Below, one piece after another: positions 10,441 to 22,439 of a stretch of DNA of 64,000 nucleotides. Each line of letters begins with the position of its first letter. The stretch's first letter is position 1. Source of the stretch: Cryptomeria japonica (lineage: Eukaryota; Streptophyta; Pinopsida; Cupressales; Cupressaceae); NCBI RefSeq assembly GCF_030272615.1, contig NC_081414.1, forward strand, positions 767,324,153 to 767,388,152, given 5' to 3'. The notes below the pieces were generated by a model that had not been told where the DNA came from, did not search any database, and worked only from the letters and a program-made list of their open reading frames with translations. Both the position numbers and the translations under genes were made by a program.

Positions 10441-11930
10441 TTTGTCTAAATAATTTTATGTATTCTTTCCTCTCTTCATCTGATAATGATGCAGCAGAAT
10501 GAAGTATCTTGGGATCCTTTGGTGTGCCAATGTTTATTGCTTTTGTTGGTTCTATTAAAATAGCAGATATCTCTGAAAAATACACAGGGAGTATGTCAAA
10601 CTTTCCATCTTTTGGCACCCCAAAGAGGTTTTCACTGTCAGATACGTCCTTTATTTTTCCTTTTGATTGATTTAGTGTTGCCATGAAATGGGTTTCAGCA
10701 CTAGGTCTTTTTCCTTTTTTTATTTCAATTTTGTGACTAGAAAGTTTGGCATTCTCCTGACTGCAAGAAACGTTACTTGATTCTGTGATGGAAGATATCT
10801 TAGGTGCTATGGGTTTGACAGCATTAAAATATACATCAAATTCATGGTCATTGGGAAAGACATCCAATTCAGGGTTTTCTAGGTAATCCCAATCAATTAG
10901 TTCCAAATGAAGAAGGGGCAAGTCATAATCATCATTATTGTTAGGTCTTAAAGGTTTATGACATAATAGTCATAATTTGGTGTAGAGTAAGTAATGTCAT
11001 AGATAGAATGATCTTGAGGATAGTCTCTCCCAAGTGTTCTCCAATCAGTTCTAACAAAATCAGTATTAGTATTTTGTATTTCACACTCAAGTGACTCTTC
11101 ATATGACGTTTGTCCCTTAAACAAATGGATTATATCAACACACACATATTTAGTACTATAGGTTCCTTCTTGATTAATAGATTTATTTGTATTTTGAAGT
11201 TGACATACTTGTGTACATGATATAGAGGGTTCTTTTCCTAGTTTTTGTCTTCTCTCAAGCTCAGCTTCTTCTAGACTAATAGTCAATCCTACTTGACTAT
11301 CTCTTAGTTCTTCCATGGTTCTTCCATACCTTGGTACATCTTTCTCCTCATTTCATAGAAATCTAATATTTCCTGATGCTTGATCCATATATGTTTGTGC
11401 TTCTTCTGGCGTTACTTCTTGGTCTTTTTCATCCTCTTTCTTTTGTTGTCTTGTATATGCCTCTTTTCTCTAGATTTTGAGTTCTTCTTGTCTTCTTTCT
11501 AACTCTATCCTTTGTTTTGTAAAAGACAAGTCTTCATTTGTGATAGATGATTGCTCTTCATTATTTTCTTCACTTGATACAATAGATGATACATCTAGAC
11601 TCCATTCATATTCATTTGAATCTGTCTCTGAACCATTGTCTAGTATTACACCATTGTACCATATAGGAATGTTGCATGGTGCAAATAGTTCTCTGATTTC
11701 TGCCATCTCTTCTTTTACTGCTTCTGGAATATCTTGTTCATATTTTGCATTTGCACGTATTCCTTGAACTTGTTTACAAGATTCTTCTTCTCTTTTGATT
11801 GCAATTTCTTCTTGTTGTTTCTCATGTTCTTCTTGTTATTTCTTATTGGATACTATTTTTGTTGCTTGATGTAGCTTTTCTTTCCATTGTTCTTCTTTAG
11901 AGACTGGTTTATTTCTCCACTTTGGTTGTT
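10436..11930 (-). pseudogene. Element A linker between G-patch and RT
   Basis: Segments 11706-11470, 11316-10948 and 10921-10436 align in order with the corresponding part of B by short motifs: FAPCNIP (B FSPYNIP), DSNEYEW in both, LIDWDY (B LINWDE), MATLNQ (B MAAIDH) and a shared EPT.(A/S)INIGT. Acidic and low-complexity, with no catalytic motif. Known function: none. The order and conservation argue that it belongs to the gag-pol polyprotein. Confidence 0.65.
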
Positions 11931-12371
11931 GATAACTATGTTGCTTTTGATTTGATTTTAGATATCCAAGTCCTGATTTATCTTCTTTAGATCACAAGTA
12001 AGGACAAATAGGTTCTGAAATACCTTGATGTCACTTACCAATTGGTCATTTTCCTTCATATCCCATTTTTCGTATGATCTTATAACCATTATCATATTGC
12101 TCTATGGGAATATTGACTTCTACAGCTATTGCTATAGTTTTTTTTCATCTTTGTACAATCAACCAAAAATGTCCTTGTCTTTAGTTTCTTCTGCAAGTGT
12201 TCCAACTCTAACAAATTCTCCATTAAACATTTCTTTTGATTTTTCTAAGATTTGAGGTTGGATATTTGTAGGCTTTCCATGTGAGCTAGGTGAAAGTGGA
12301 AAATTATGCAAAGAATATTTTCCCATTCCTTCATCATTTAATTTGAGATTTTTCTCGAAGACTTCCCACAT
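11930..12371 (-). pseudogene. Element A G-patch region
   Basis: 12371-12159 begins the segment (DEGMGKYSL, HGKP, GTLAEE), and the G-patch follows at about 12080-11960: a KMGYEGK start, a PIGK block, HQGISEP, and a closing SGLGYL. Two stops interrupt it. G-patch modules are Gly-rich nucleic-acid or helicase-binding segments; in some retroviruses one follows the protease. The same module sits at the same place in B and, weaker, in F. Confidence 0.7.
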
Positions 12372-13700
12372 CTTTTCTTGAATTTATTTGGTAGGATATA
12401 TTGATTCTTTGTTATTTGGAACTCTTGTATCTTGTGTTGGCTTCAGATTATTGCAATATTGGCTTTAGTCTACAATTATAGTGGCCTCTTGTCCCTCATG
12501 AGGAAACTTTACACATTAGTGATATGTAGAAGGAACTGCTTGCATGTTGTGAATCCATGGCCTTCCAAGAATAATGTTATAAGAGAGATTCAAATCTAAA
12601 ACCTAACATAAAGCATTCCTTTCCAGAGGTTCTATTTTGATTGGTAACACCATAGTTCCTTTAGAAGAACGCTCCTCTTCATCATAAGCCTTAATGGTTA
12701 TTTTCTTCTTTGGATCTATTGCATGTTCTGAATATCCCAAAGCCTTTATTAATCTTAATGCACAAATGTTTAAGCCACCTCCACCATCTATGAGTATGCA
12801 TTTGACACGAGTTTTATTAATGGTAACTTCAACATGTAAGGGAGCATTGTGAGGATGTTGCAAGGATACGTTGTCATTTTCAAAAAATGATAAGCAATGA
12901 GGGGCTATAAGGTGTCCCACCATGTTTTGGAACTGATTTACATCCAAGTCTTTTGAAATTGTTGTTTCCATTAGAGCTTTTTCTAAAATTTCCTTATGCA
13001 TTGGTGAAAATTTGAGAAGTTCCAAAATTGATATTTGAGTAGGTATTCTTTGCAATTTTTCCACTAAGTTATATTGTTGTGAAGTGGAGGTTGATTCATT
13101 TGTTCTACCTGTAAATGTGACCTTCGCTTTGCTTCTCATAATAACGTTGATTGGTTCTGAATGTGTGTTATCTTTAACGATGATGACATTTACCACATCA
13201 TCATATGTATAAGTGTATTTCACTTTGTCTTTGCCTTTGTCATCTTTTGATTTATATTGTTCACCTTTTTCATAGTTTGGAAGTGGAGTTTTGAAGGCTA
13301 GGTGTGATTCATTTGTCTTATGGCTATCCATTGTTATAGTTCTGTTATCGATTAAATCTTGGATAAGATGTTTCAATCTTTGACAATCATTAATTTGGTG
13401 TCCTTTATTTTGATGGTAATTGCAAAAATGATTGTCGTTCCACCAATTTGGTTTGACTTGTGGTTCATAACTTCTTACTTTTGGTAAAATAATCAATTTG
13501 TTCGCAAGAAGAGTTTTTAAAGCTGATTCCAAGGGTTCTCCAATGTTTGTGAATTTCCTGAGAGGATTGGAGAAGAAGGACTTGGATTTATTGTTTTCTT
13601 GATTGTTATTGCTTGGGATTTGACTCGATAGATTAAAGATTGGTTGTTGTTTCATAGCATTATTGTCATCATTTCCTCCATTGATGGCATTCCTATTCTT
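12372..13700 (-). pseudogene. Element A zinc knuckle and protease
   Basis: The 13655-12603 frame begins with a low-complexity segment, then CNYHQNKGHQINDC, a C-x2-H-x4-H-x4-C knuckle usual for Tat-type gag, then a long linker and the protease core CILIDGGGGLNIC with catalytic Asp present, and a conserved tail motif (KAYDEEERSSKGT). The frame closes at 12603; the NIILGRPWIHNMQ-like continuation lies just downstream (12600-12480), broken by stops. Aspartic protease would process the polyprotein. Confidence 0.8.
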
Positions 13701-14852
13701 TGACTAGAACTTGGGTTTGTCATTTTTGTTGTTGTTGTTGTTGTGATTGTTGATGTTGTTGTTGTAGTAATTATTGTAAAGTTTTAGCTCTCCTTTCTTT
13801 ACCATCACATCTTCTATTTTCATAAAATTCTCAATCATCTTGGCGAAAGGAGGACATTGCATTTTTAGACGATAACTCATTTCACTGATAAGATTATCAA
13901 TGAATATGTCCACCTTTTCTTGATCAAGTACATCTCTTGGATACCTATTAAACATTCATTTCCATCGCTGCAAGAAGATCATAAAAGATTCACCATTCTT
14001 TTGTTTAACATTGCATAAATCCAGCATTGTTATCTCATTCCTTAGATTGCAGGAGTATTGTGAAATAAATCTATGCACGATTTCTTCAAAAGATTTGATT
14101 CTAGGTGGTAATCTTAAAAACCATTCCATTGATTGTCCATTTAAACTCCTAGGGAATAGACGCATCAGGAAAGTTTCGTCATGTGCAAATTCCATACTCA
14201 TAGTACAAAACTCCCTAATGTGGTCTTGAGGATCAAATTTTCCATCGTATCTATCATATTTAGGGATCTCACAATGTTGTGGAAATGATATCATATTCAA
14301 ACTTTTATCAAAAGGATATGGGCAGATATCTTCCAATGAATACTTCTTGGAGCTTGTTCTCTTTTGCATATCTTGTATTTGTTGTTGTAGAGTTTGCATT
14401 TGTTGAGTGAGATTTAACAATGGATTATCCATACGGTTTCTCCTTGTCTCTTCGTAAGTTCTTCTATCACTACGTTCTCTTCTTGTGCCATAATTTTCTT
14501 TTCTTGTTTCTTCATGTCTTTCTTTGTTTATATATTCGTTATTTGGATCATCTGTGTTTTGAGTATTACTTGTCTTCGCATCTTGTTTCAAGCCTTCGAT
14601 GTTAAAGTCTTGTGGCAATTTAGCTCTTGATTTTGCCAACATCAAAAGATATTTTTCTTTTTGCTTTGCTAATAATTTTTCCATTAGTCTATCAAATTTG
14701 AAATCTTACTCAAGGTATCTAATGGTGTTATAGACTTCTTCTTCATCAAAAACCATATACCCAAAAGTGTGGAACGTTGAATTATCGTCTTCTTCTATTT
14801 ATTTTTGTTGTTTTCTGAGTTGTTCATATTGAGCTCTAGTCCAAACTGCCAT
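13701..14852 (-). pseudogene. Element A gag, broken by stops
   Basis: I place the start at the ATG at 14852 (MAVWTRAQYEQL), in frame with the main segment after two stops. Following parts: a KEKYLLMLA segment, an Arg/Glu-rich and then Gln-rich stretch (probable coiled coil), and a capsid-like domain with KYDRYDGKFDP, HIREFCTMSMEFAHDE and MEWFLRLPP. A TGA after QRWK (13953-13955) is followed directly by ATG. The capsid part then continues in the same frame (NRYPRDV) to an Asn-rich tail and a TAG at 13701-13703 where B has Trp. Confidence 0.85.
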
Positions 14853-15548
14853 GTGATTGTTTCAAAAAATTTGAAGTTTTCTAAAGACAACTCAATAGGT
14901 GATTATTGGTTTAGGAAAATATGCTTTGTTGATTTTACCACTATTGTTTGTTCATTGTGATAAAGTGTCTCTTTGTTGAAAAGCACATCCTTGCAAAATT
15001 TCTCCATCAAATTCTCTCCCGCAGCCATGTAAATAGTGACAAAAACGGTGTAGGAATGTCCTATGTTTTAATAAGATCTTGTGATTGATATACAAGAATC
15101 TTATCCTTTTCTGAGTAGCTTCATAACTGGGTTTTCTTTTCTTAAGGAAACACTTAAAGTCATATAAGCATATGATAATTTACAAGTTTGTTTGATTCCA
15201 ATGTGGTGCAATTCTGATTTTGATATAACCTAGGTTCAAAATAGGAAAGATATATCTAAGGTAATGAACACAAGGTGGATTGATCAAGTTTCGTGATATA
15301 GGATTTGATATATCTTGATGAGAAATTGATAATGATGTTGACTTTATCACTTAAGATGTTTGAATCAATAGCTTGTTAAATGTTTTATGCTTATGGAAAC
15401 CTTTTTGGAAATAGCCTGTTGGATTGGTGACACAGTTATCAAACTAGTTTGAAAATGTGTGATAGTTTAAAGACAATTCTACTCAAGAAGTGTTTTGATA
15501 CTGACTTTGAAATTTTGGTTTGATATGCTTTGTTTCAGATGTGAAAAA

Positions 15549-15650
15549 GAGTTGTTTTATTGCTTGAAAGCACTAACTAATGTCAAAAGTGCTAACTTAT
15601 GGGATAAAAGTGTTGTTTTGTTGCTTGAAAGCGCTACTTTGACCATGTTT
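15549..15650 (-). repeat. Short 21-nt array in element A leader
   Basis: Unit cores at 15549, 15570, 15589, 15610 and 15631, with plus-strand form AAAAGTGCTAAC. Steps are 21, 19, 21, 21. Same unit and orientation as the array at 16690-17040. Confidence 0.7.
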
Positions 15651-16689
15651 CTAGGATTCTTTTCAAATTTTCCGGCAAGTTGTTGGATTTTTGCTCATTT
15701 TTAGATGATTACTTTCTTCAATTTTTTACCATTATGAGCATGTTATAGACATAGAAGACACAATGTTTGAAAAACAAAATGCAGAAGCAAGTACAAATAT
15801 TATGGCAGGCTAAGACAATAATTGTTGAATCTCACATGGGGTTTCCCCCAAGGCTACGCTATTCAAAGCGGATATTTAGATGCTTGACCCCACTGGCTCC
15901 ACCCTCGACACTCACTTCTCTAGGGCAGCCAAGCACCATTTTCCATGAAAACTCCCCATGGAAAACTTTATATCTCTACTAAGAACCATATGTGTGCGAA
16001 CCACTTCAAAGGTCCGACCTCCCACGCCAACAATTAGAAGGATTTTGGCAACTAGTACAAGTAGTTTTTAGTAAAGGCTTCTAGTCATGTGGCCATACAT
16101 GTGGCACTTTCAGCTCCATATATACAGAAGGTTCTCAACCTATAGAGGTTACGCTCCATAGGGTTTATGGGGAAACATAGTGTCGGTGTGAACTTATCAG
16201 CACATGTTGCTTGTGACTTTCGTCACAAACAAGATTTATTTAGAGTGGATCAAAAGGACTATGTATTAGCCTGTTTCCACTTTGGGTCAGTCCCCTCTCA
16301 CTGGCCCCCTCAAAGCAGCTCGGGAATGCAGGCCTTCTAAAGGTTACACATAAAAGAAAGTAGGTCTGGTTTCTTGATCATCGTATGAAGGTGAGAGCAT
16401 ACTTACCTACTACATCATCAAGTACAAAAAACATGAATTTATTTTAGTCTCCTAAAGTCTATGTGCAACTACTTTAAAGAAGTCTCAAAATGCAAGTTGC
16501 ATGTTGTCAAGTTATCCTCTAAGTTAAGCTAAATGAGCAAGATATGATATGTTACTTTCCAAAATAAGACTCTTAATTAACTACGTGAGGAAATGCATGA
16601 AATTTTCTTAAAAACAATCCTGCACATAGATATGTTAGTAGTTTGAAAAATTTTAGTTCTTGGACATTCGGACCTACAAGAAAAGTTTG

Positions 16690-17040
16690 TTAGTTGCAAA
16701 TAAAAGTGTTGTCCTAAGAAATGCGATGTCTTTCACCTCAAAAGCGCTAACCTAGAGGACAAAAGCGTGAACCTGCGATACAAAAGCGTTGCTCTGCGGA
16801 CTAAGAAGCAAGAAATCATTGACAAAAGTGATAACCAAAATGACACATGCAGTAACATGTGGGACAACAACGCTGCTCTGAGGATTAAATGCATTGATTT
16901 GCAGAGAAAAGTGTTAACCTAAATGCCAAATACACTAACCTACAAGACAAAAGTGCTAACCTATTAAATAAAAGAGTTGTCAAAACTCACACAGGCATGA
17001 CTCTGGATTACAAATGCGTTAAATTTGAACTAGACAGGAT
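16690..17040 (-). repeat. 21-nt tandem array in element A leader
   Basis: About 16 units of plus-strand form AAAAGCGCTAACCT followed by a variable part, often ending GAC. Cores fall at 16744, 16765, 16786, 16808, 16828, 16849, 16870, 16891 and 16911, then every 21 nt to 16974 and on to about 17030. On the element's sense strand the unit reads AGGTTAGCGCTTTT, the same motif and orientation as the arrays in B's leader. Confidence 0.85.
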
Positions 17041-17062
17041 ATTAGAAAGATATATGTGAGGC

Positions 17063-17086
17063 TCCAGCCCCACGGTGGGTGCAAAA
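17063..17086 (-). promoter_or_regulatory. Primer-binding site of element A
   Basis: The minus strand next to the 5' LTR reads TGCACCCACCGTGGGGCT, close to B's TGGCGCCCACCATGGGGC at the matching place. In LTR elements this site pairs with a tRNA 3' end to prime cDNA synthesis. A's copy has lost the leading TGG form. I did not assign the tRNA. Confidence 0.75.
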
Positions 17087-17087
17087 A

Positions 17088-18295
17088 TGTGTCGACTTGA
17101 ATTTCATAATCAGAATACTACCTACAACATGTTAGTTTCACAAAATACAAAGGAAATGCTACAGGGAAATCCAAACTCAACCAATGAAACTACATTAAAT
17201 AAATATTAAAATAAAAACACTATTTTTACCTTCATGATTTAAGTCTCATTGTGTCCTAACTCCACTGTTCTTGGTTGCAGGTGATTTTCCCTTAGACAAG
17301 CACTGATAGCTTCCAAGATGGCATATGAAGAATGGACTGATAACTGATAGTTAACTGATACTATGATATGCAATGCTAAATGATTATGCTAGATGATTAT
17401 GCTAAATTGCTTCAAGATAAAAAATCACGGATGCATAAGTTTTCACAAATTGTTAACTTGAAAACTCACTTGAAGACTAACTCTTTCTCAACTCAAACTC
17501 CCACATTTATAGACTTTGAGAGGATAAGATGATGTGGCCTAGATCAATGGTCATGATCAGATCCATAGATTTAGATGGCTGTGAGCAAAGGTGAAGGTTG
17601 AGAGAAAGGGGGAAGGAGAAGACAAGTGTCACTTATCTCACCTTGACTGGGTTATTGATTGAGGGAATCTAGGGATGGTTGGAGAAGATTTAGGCATGAG
17701 AGGACAAGTGGACTCAAGTCCTTCCTAAGATGTAGAGATGTTGGAGAGAATATAGAAGAAGGTTAAGAAATATGTGTACGTACACAATATTTCATTTATT
17801 TTGGAAGTTGAAGATAAGTGTCTAATAAATGTTTTATTTATTTTAATTTTGTTAAATTAATTTAGCCACATGATGAATGAGTTGGCAAAGGAAAGATGAA
17901 GGGGAGATGGAAGATGAGTTGGAAAAAGGGATTAAATAAATAAGAAATCATTTAATATTTGAGACTATAGGATAGAAGAATAATCATTAAATATTAGATA
18001 TTTAATTGATTGAGAAATAATTAAATATTAAATATTTAATTAATTGATTAGAAGAAAAGGATAAGATATTTAATTGATTGAGAAATAATTAAATATTACA
18101 TATTTAATTAATTGATTAGAAGAAAAGGATAAATGAATTAATTAATAAAATGTTTCAATAAAATTAATTAATAGAAAGACATTAAATGAATTAAATTAAT
18201 TAATCTTTTCAAATTAACTATTTAATAGAAGAATAATTATTAAATATATATATAATATTTATTTAATTGCTCATAGCCATTTTTATGTGTATACA
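17088..18295 (-). repeat. Element A 5' LTR (1208 bp)
   Basis: Bounded by TGTGTCGAC and TGTATACA and flanked by the PBS on the inner side. 17449-18295 matches 1-778. A minus-strand TATA box (CTATAAATG on that strand) lies at about 17504-17514 and would drive the element RNA towards lower coordinates. Unlike the left copy it has a tandem duplication of about 69 bp near 18060-18130. Confidence 0.9.
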
Positions 18296-18870
18296 AGTTC
18301 CAATTTTGAGTCATTGGAAAAGGCAACCACCAAGCAAGTATTGGACAGATTCAAGGAGGTGCGTATGTAGACATTCTAGAAGATGATTGAAGATGATAGG
18401 GTCAAATTGAACAAAGGACTACAGACAATCTTTGAGGCATTGACTAAAGGAGGAAAGGTATATAATTCATGCCTCATATTGCCCAAATTCACATTAGATA
18501 TAGACAAGCAAATCAATGTTTGCCAAGGCAATCTTGATAGTATATCTCAGTTGTTTGATTCCAATGTAGCCCTTGCTAGCAATATAGAAGGTCGGGTAAT
18601 GGCTCCAATTGATCAAATATTGAGCCTAAATACTGAAAAGGATAGAATAATGAGATGGGTTGGTGAATTCTGGAACCTTATTGCCCCCTAAATGGACACC
18701 ATGTTGAGAAATAAAGTAGAATGCATGCATACAATGGCACAACTAGTTCTGACTGAATTGAAAGATGTGGAGATATATGCTTTTGTTTTCAGTGCTTTCA
18801 TTATAGTTTTGGACAACTTGAGAATGGGTGGGATACCCACTTAGGATTTTTGAAGACTCTTTTTGCAAAT
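18296..18870 (+). pseudogene. C-terminal part of unknown ORF of the D/E family (copy in E)
   Basis: Reading frame 18383-18691 plus flanking sequence with stops. It aligns with the minus-strand frame of D at 20302-20045: LEKATTKQVLDRF against LEKVADIKVLRKF, GGKVYNSCLILPKFT against GGKIFKSFLFLPNFT, and QGNLDSI against EWNLASI. Mostly helical and charged. I do not recognise the family and give no function. It ends about 240 bp before the polypurine tract. Confidence 0.6.
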
Positions 18871-19093
18871 ATCTCAAGTATGTATAAAATATCTGGTATA
18901 TACCCCTATATATAAGTTTTTGTGCAGCACCCCAACTTTGGCATTGTTGTCAAAGGGGGAGAGTAGAGTGAAAAATGTACAGAGAATTATACAGTTTTGA
19001 GTTTTTGATCTAAGGGGGAGCCTTAGAAATTTTGATCTGATATACAGGTTGACTCAACACTTAGTCATTTTTCACAAGTGTTGCCATTAATGC

Positions 19094-19106
19094 CAAAGGG
19101 GGAGAT
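19094..19106 (+). promoter_or_regulatory. Polypurine tract of element E
   Basis: CAAAGGGGGAGAT lies directly before the 3' LTR start TGTTGG. A second purine run of the same kind occurs upstream near 18950-18962, as in element G. Confidence 0.85.
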
Positions 19107-20038
19107 TGTTGGTAATTGATACTCATCTGGTGGATTATAATGCATGGATAATGGATTAGGGTTATCATTAATGGAAAATCTCCATGGAAATCCCATCTGG
19201 TAGTTATAGATTTTGATAACTGGTAGAGAGAGTGGTCTGGTAATTTATCACCGATATTTCAGGATAACAGAGCACTTTTGGTTTGGAATCTTTGTGGTGA
19301 TTTTGGTGGATAGATTCATGCATGGGATGATAGGGCCAACATGTAGAAATCATTTTGACATCATTTGGTTGATCCACATATGTTTTAGAGATCCAGTCTA
19401 AGTTGACATTTGGTTACACATTACATTGCATAATATGGATGGCCGACTTGATGAATGTTTCTTTTTGTGATAAAAGATATATATGACCAATGTAGAAGAT
19501 CTTTTTAAGGTATGATATGAGTGAGTAGTGATCGAGAAACCTATTTAGCGTAGTTTCATGTGTGCACTCTTGATCCCGTAGCTGACTGAGAAGCAGAATA
19601 GGGTAGAGTTACAAAGTAGTTATAGTCAAACTTTTTGCACTTAACCAGAATTCATCCAAGCATAGTTTGATTCTATTTTGGAGTTCAATCATTGTAGTTA
19701 TCATTGTAAAAGATCTATAAGTCAGTGTGACTTCCATATTATAATTGAACCTTTGGTTCTAGGCAGTGTGTCTGAATGCAAGGACGTTCCCCTTATGTAA
19801 TATTTATGTACTCTTGATCACAATATATGAATATTGTGGGTTCCAATCCCACCGTAGTTTTTCCCTTTCCGGTTTTCTACATAAAACTCTTGGTGTTATA
19901 TTTTTATGGTTGATTATCTTAAGTTCCTTCATTTTAGTTTTTTGCATTTGCTTCCTGTGGTCTAAGAATAAGGTTGAAAATTTATTTACGAGTGGAACAC
20001 TGATTCGCCTCCCCTCTCAGTGTTACTTGATTCCAACA
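19107..20038 (+). repeat. Element E 3' LTR (932 bp)
   Basis: Begins TGTTGGTAATTG after the polypurine tract and ends GATTCCAACA. The last 50 bp read in reverse match the inner end of D's LTR at 23537 (AACACTGAGAGGGG block), showing that E and D are one family in opposite orientations. Confidence 0.85.
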
Positions 20039-22230
20039 AAGGGAACTTAGAAAAGCTAATTGAGGAGCGAAAGAATGACCAATACTAGCAAGATTCCATT
20101 CAAAATCTCTTATTTGATTATCAATGTCAGTAGTAAAATTAGGCAGAAATAGAAATGATTTAAATATTTTACCACCTTCATCTAATGCATCCTCTAAGAT
20201 TTTCACTACTGTCTTTAAAACTTCCCTATCGACTTCAATTGCATTCAAATATGTTTGAAGCTTCATCTCATTGAATTTTCTCAAAACCTTTATGTCGGCC
20301 ACTTTCTCTAATGATACAAAATCAGATTTTACCTTATTTTACATATCCTTAAGCTTACCGGATGGTGAATCATTTGAAATATACTTAAGGTTAGGCAAGG
20401 CTTTTTCCAAAATTGCAGCGACCAAAGATATTACTTCTTTCTCTTCTGAAGAGGACTTGAGTAAGTCCTTACTAGCCTTGATCTACGCAAGAGTGGCCAA
20501 CTGTAATGCCTGAAGAAGGGATAGAGTGCTTAAGTCTATTGGACCATGAGAAATATCATCATCAACAACAATCTGCTTTCCCTTATCAGGAATCGTAGCT
20601 TTTCTCATGGTTGCCAAAGCTTTAACTGTTTTCTCTTCACCCTTCTCCTTCACCGGTTCTTCAATATTATCATTTTCACCCTCTTGGTCATCATCTTTGG
20701 TCTTTCCCACTTCTCCTAACTCCTCAACTATCATCTCTACAGTTATTTCTATTTGAGGAGGATCTTAAGTAGCATCACCAGAGTTATCCACAACTTTATC
20801 ATCAGAGGCATCAACAAGAGTTTGTTCAACCGGATCAACAAATGATTGTTCTTGATGTTCACAAGAAACATTTGTAGATAGATATGTGATAGATGGAGTA
20901 TCTTTAGGTTCAGAAGTTGTTGCTTGCTCTTCTAGAATAGATTTTTCTTGAGAAGAGTGACGAATTTACATCAACTCTTTTTTCAATCAAAAATTGTCTC
21001 AAAATTGCTTCAGTTTCTCTTACCACCTCATCTTTCTTTCCTACCATGAGCTTATTTACCCTCCTCTTGCTCCAAAATCTATCCCTAGCAAGTTATAATA
21101 GAAGATATGTTTACAAGAACATATTCCTTTATTCTCTCATCCTCAAATGAAGTTGTATGTCTCCTTACATCTAAAATCTCATACAAGCTCTTGGGAATCG
21201 TAGATGATAATTCTATTAACACCTTACTGAATTTATCCATATACTCTACAATTGCTTCTTCAACTACCCACTGGTTTTTATCCTCAAAATTCTCATAATA
21301 TACAGAAACATTTTTTAAATTACCATCTTTCAAAATTTCATCAATTAACTGATGCAAGGTCAATGGGGCACAATTTCATATGGGCTTTTTATCTTACCAG
21401 ATTTAAGAGCTTCATCAATCTCTGATTTCTTCTTCTTGCAAGCTCTAACCTTTTTGGATGGCTCTGTTGGATATTTAGATTTCTTAGCAGAAGGAGATTC
21501 ACTAGATGTAGGCTTCTAGACTACCCTTGCATAGGTGGCAGTCTTCTTCATTTGCCTCACCTCTTCATCTAACTATGTTTCTTCTCCTACTGCAGTATAC
21601 TGCCTTGTAGACTTCTCCTTCTTCCTTTTCTCTGCCCCATCGATAGATACTTTTTTTTAGGCTTAGGTGGAGGTACCGGATTCTGAACACCGGAGGCAAG
21701 TGTCGATTTGCTTGGCTTGGCTTTGGTCTTCTTGGGAGGGACCGGTTTAGCCTGTGGCTTCACCACATCTTCCTCCTTCAGAATATTCTTATCCCTTGCC
21801 TTTTGCACTACTTCCCGAGTAATACCCATATGCTCTACAAGTTCCTCTACCTCCTTTCTCGCTTTCCTCTTCCTTCCAGCATCAGTGAACTTTTTGTGCA
21901 AGTTTAAGTCCTTTTCCTTGAAAGTTTCAAATTTTTCTTTCTTTTGAACTATCGACTTGCTCAATAGGTGTTGAGCATATGCTTCAAGCATAATAGAATC
22001 AACCTCATACCCCATGGGCATGATCCAGACTATCCTCAACTCAACAACTTCCATATGGCATTGATCTTTGTCAACCATAAAGAAAATTGTTTTCTCATAC
22101 CTCTCAACTATCTCCTTAGGGATTCTTTCTCAGGATTTCATAGAGGCTTGGAAGGTCTTAAAATAGCCCCATAAGGTATATATTCTCATTGTACCATCAC
22201 CTATACCCATCAACCCTTTCTTAATTTGCA
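20039..22230 (-). pseudogene. Element D unknown ORF region (replaces pol)
   Basis: A chain of minus-strand frames with stops: 22078-21587 (charged, ending in a Lys/Pro-rich stretch), 21500-21380 (Lys-rich KKVRACKKKK), 21363-21085 (acidic, helical), 20734-20483 (acidic, EGENDNIEEP) and 20302-20039. The last aligns with the ORF of E, so the region is shared by the family and not random. I recognise no catalytic domain, signal peptide or membrane segment. It could be a structural or regulatory protein of the element; no function is claimed. Confidence 0.5.
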
Positions 22231-22439
22231 TCACCACCAGTTTTTCAAACTGCTACAAAATATTTCGATTATCAACTGCATGCTCGATGTAAATCTTCTG
22301 CAACCTTCCGAGACCGGTTACCAGATGAGGTTCCATCACCCGATTCAAGTGTGGATCTATTCTACACATTTTGATCTTCTTTCTTTAGCCACATTTTCTT
22401 ATGTTGGTCTCTAATTTCATCAACCTTTTATTTGCTTTT

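Larger units (their letters stand above)
14853..17062 (-). other. Element A 5' leader
   Basis: A 2.2 kb stretch between PBS and gag with no long sense frame. It holds a 21-nt array next to the PBS (16690-17040), a GC-richer block at about 15800-16340 that shares short words with B's leader, and a small second 21-nt array (15549-15650). I see nothing recognisable at 14853-15540. Confidence 0.6.
1..18295 (-). mobile_element. Element A: Tat-type Ty3/gypsy retrotransposon, left end outside window
   Basis: Bases 1-778 match 17449-18295, giving two direct LTRs. Between them on the minus strand lie, in order, PBS, leader, gag, protease, G-patch, RT, RNase H, a second archaeal-type RNase H, integrase and a 6 kb 3' region with an antisense PMD gene. 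The domain order with two RNases H is that of the Tat lineage. About 360 bp of the 3' LTR lies left of the window, so the element is about 18.7 kb. Every ORF has stops or lost residues, so it cannot be autonomous. It interrupts element E at 18295/18296; the right flank AGTTC should recur as the target duplication left of the window. Confidence 0.9.
18296..20038 (+). mobile_element. Element E: 3' part of a non-autonomous LTR element
   Basis: Holds the end of an internal ORF, a polypurine tract and a complete 3' LTR, all in plus orientation. Its 5' part is separated by element A. Its 3' LTR ends at 20038, directly against the interior of D, whose own homologous frame is cut there. This fits insertion of E into D; AAGGG (20039-20043) would then be the target duplication. 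Confidence 0.75.

Noticed and set aside
16690-17040. CRISPR-like array
   Set aside because: The 21-nt units are contiguous and degenerate, with no constant repeat and unique spacer, and the context is a plant retrotransposon leader.
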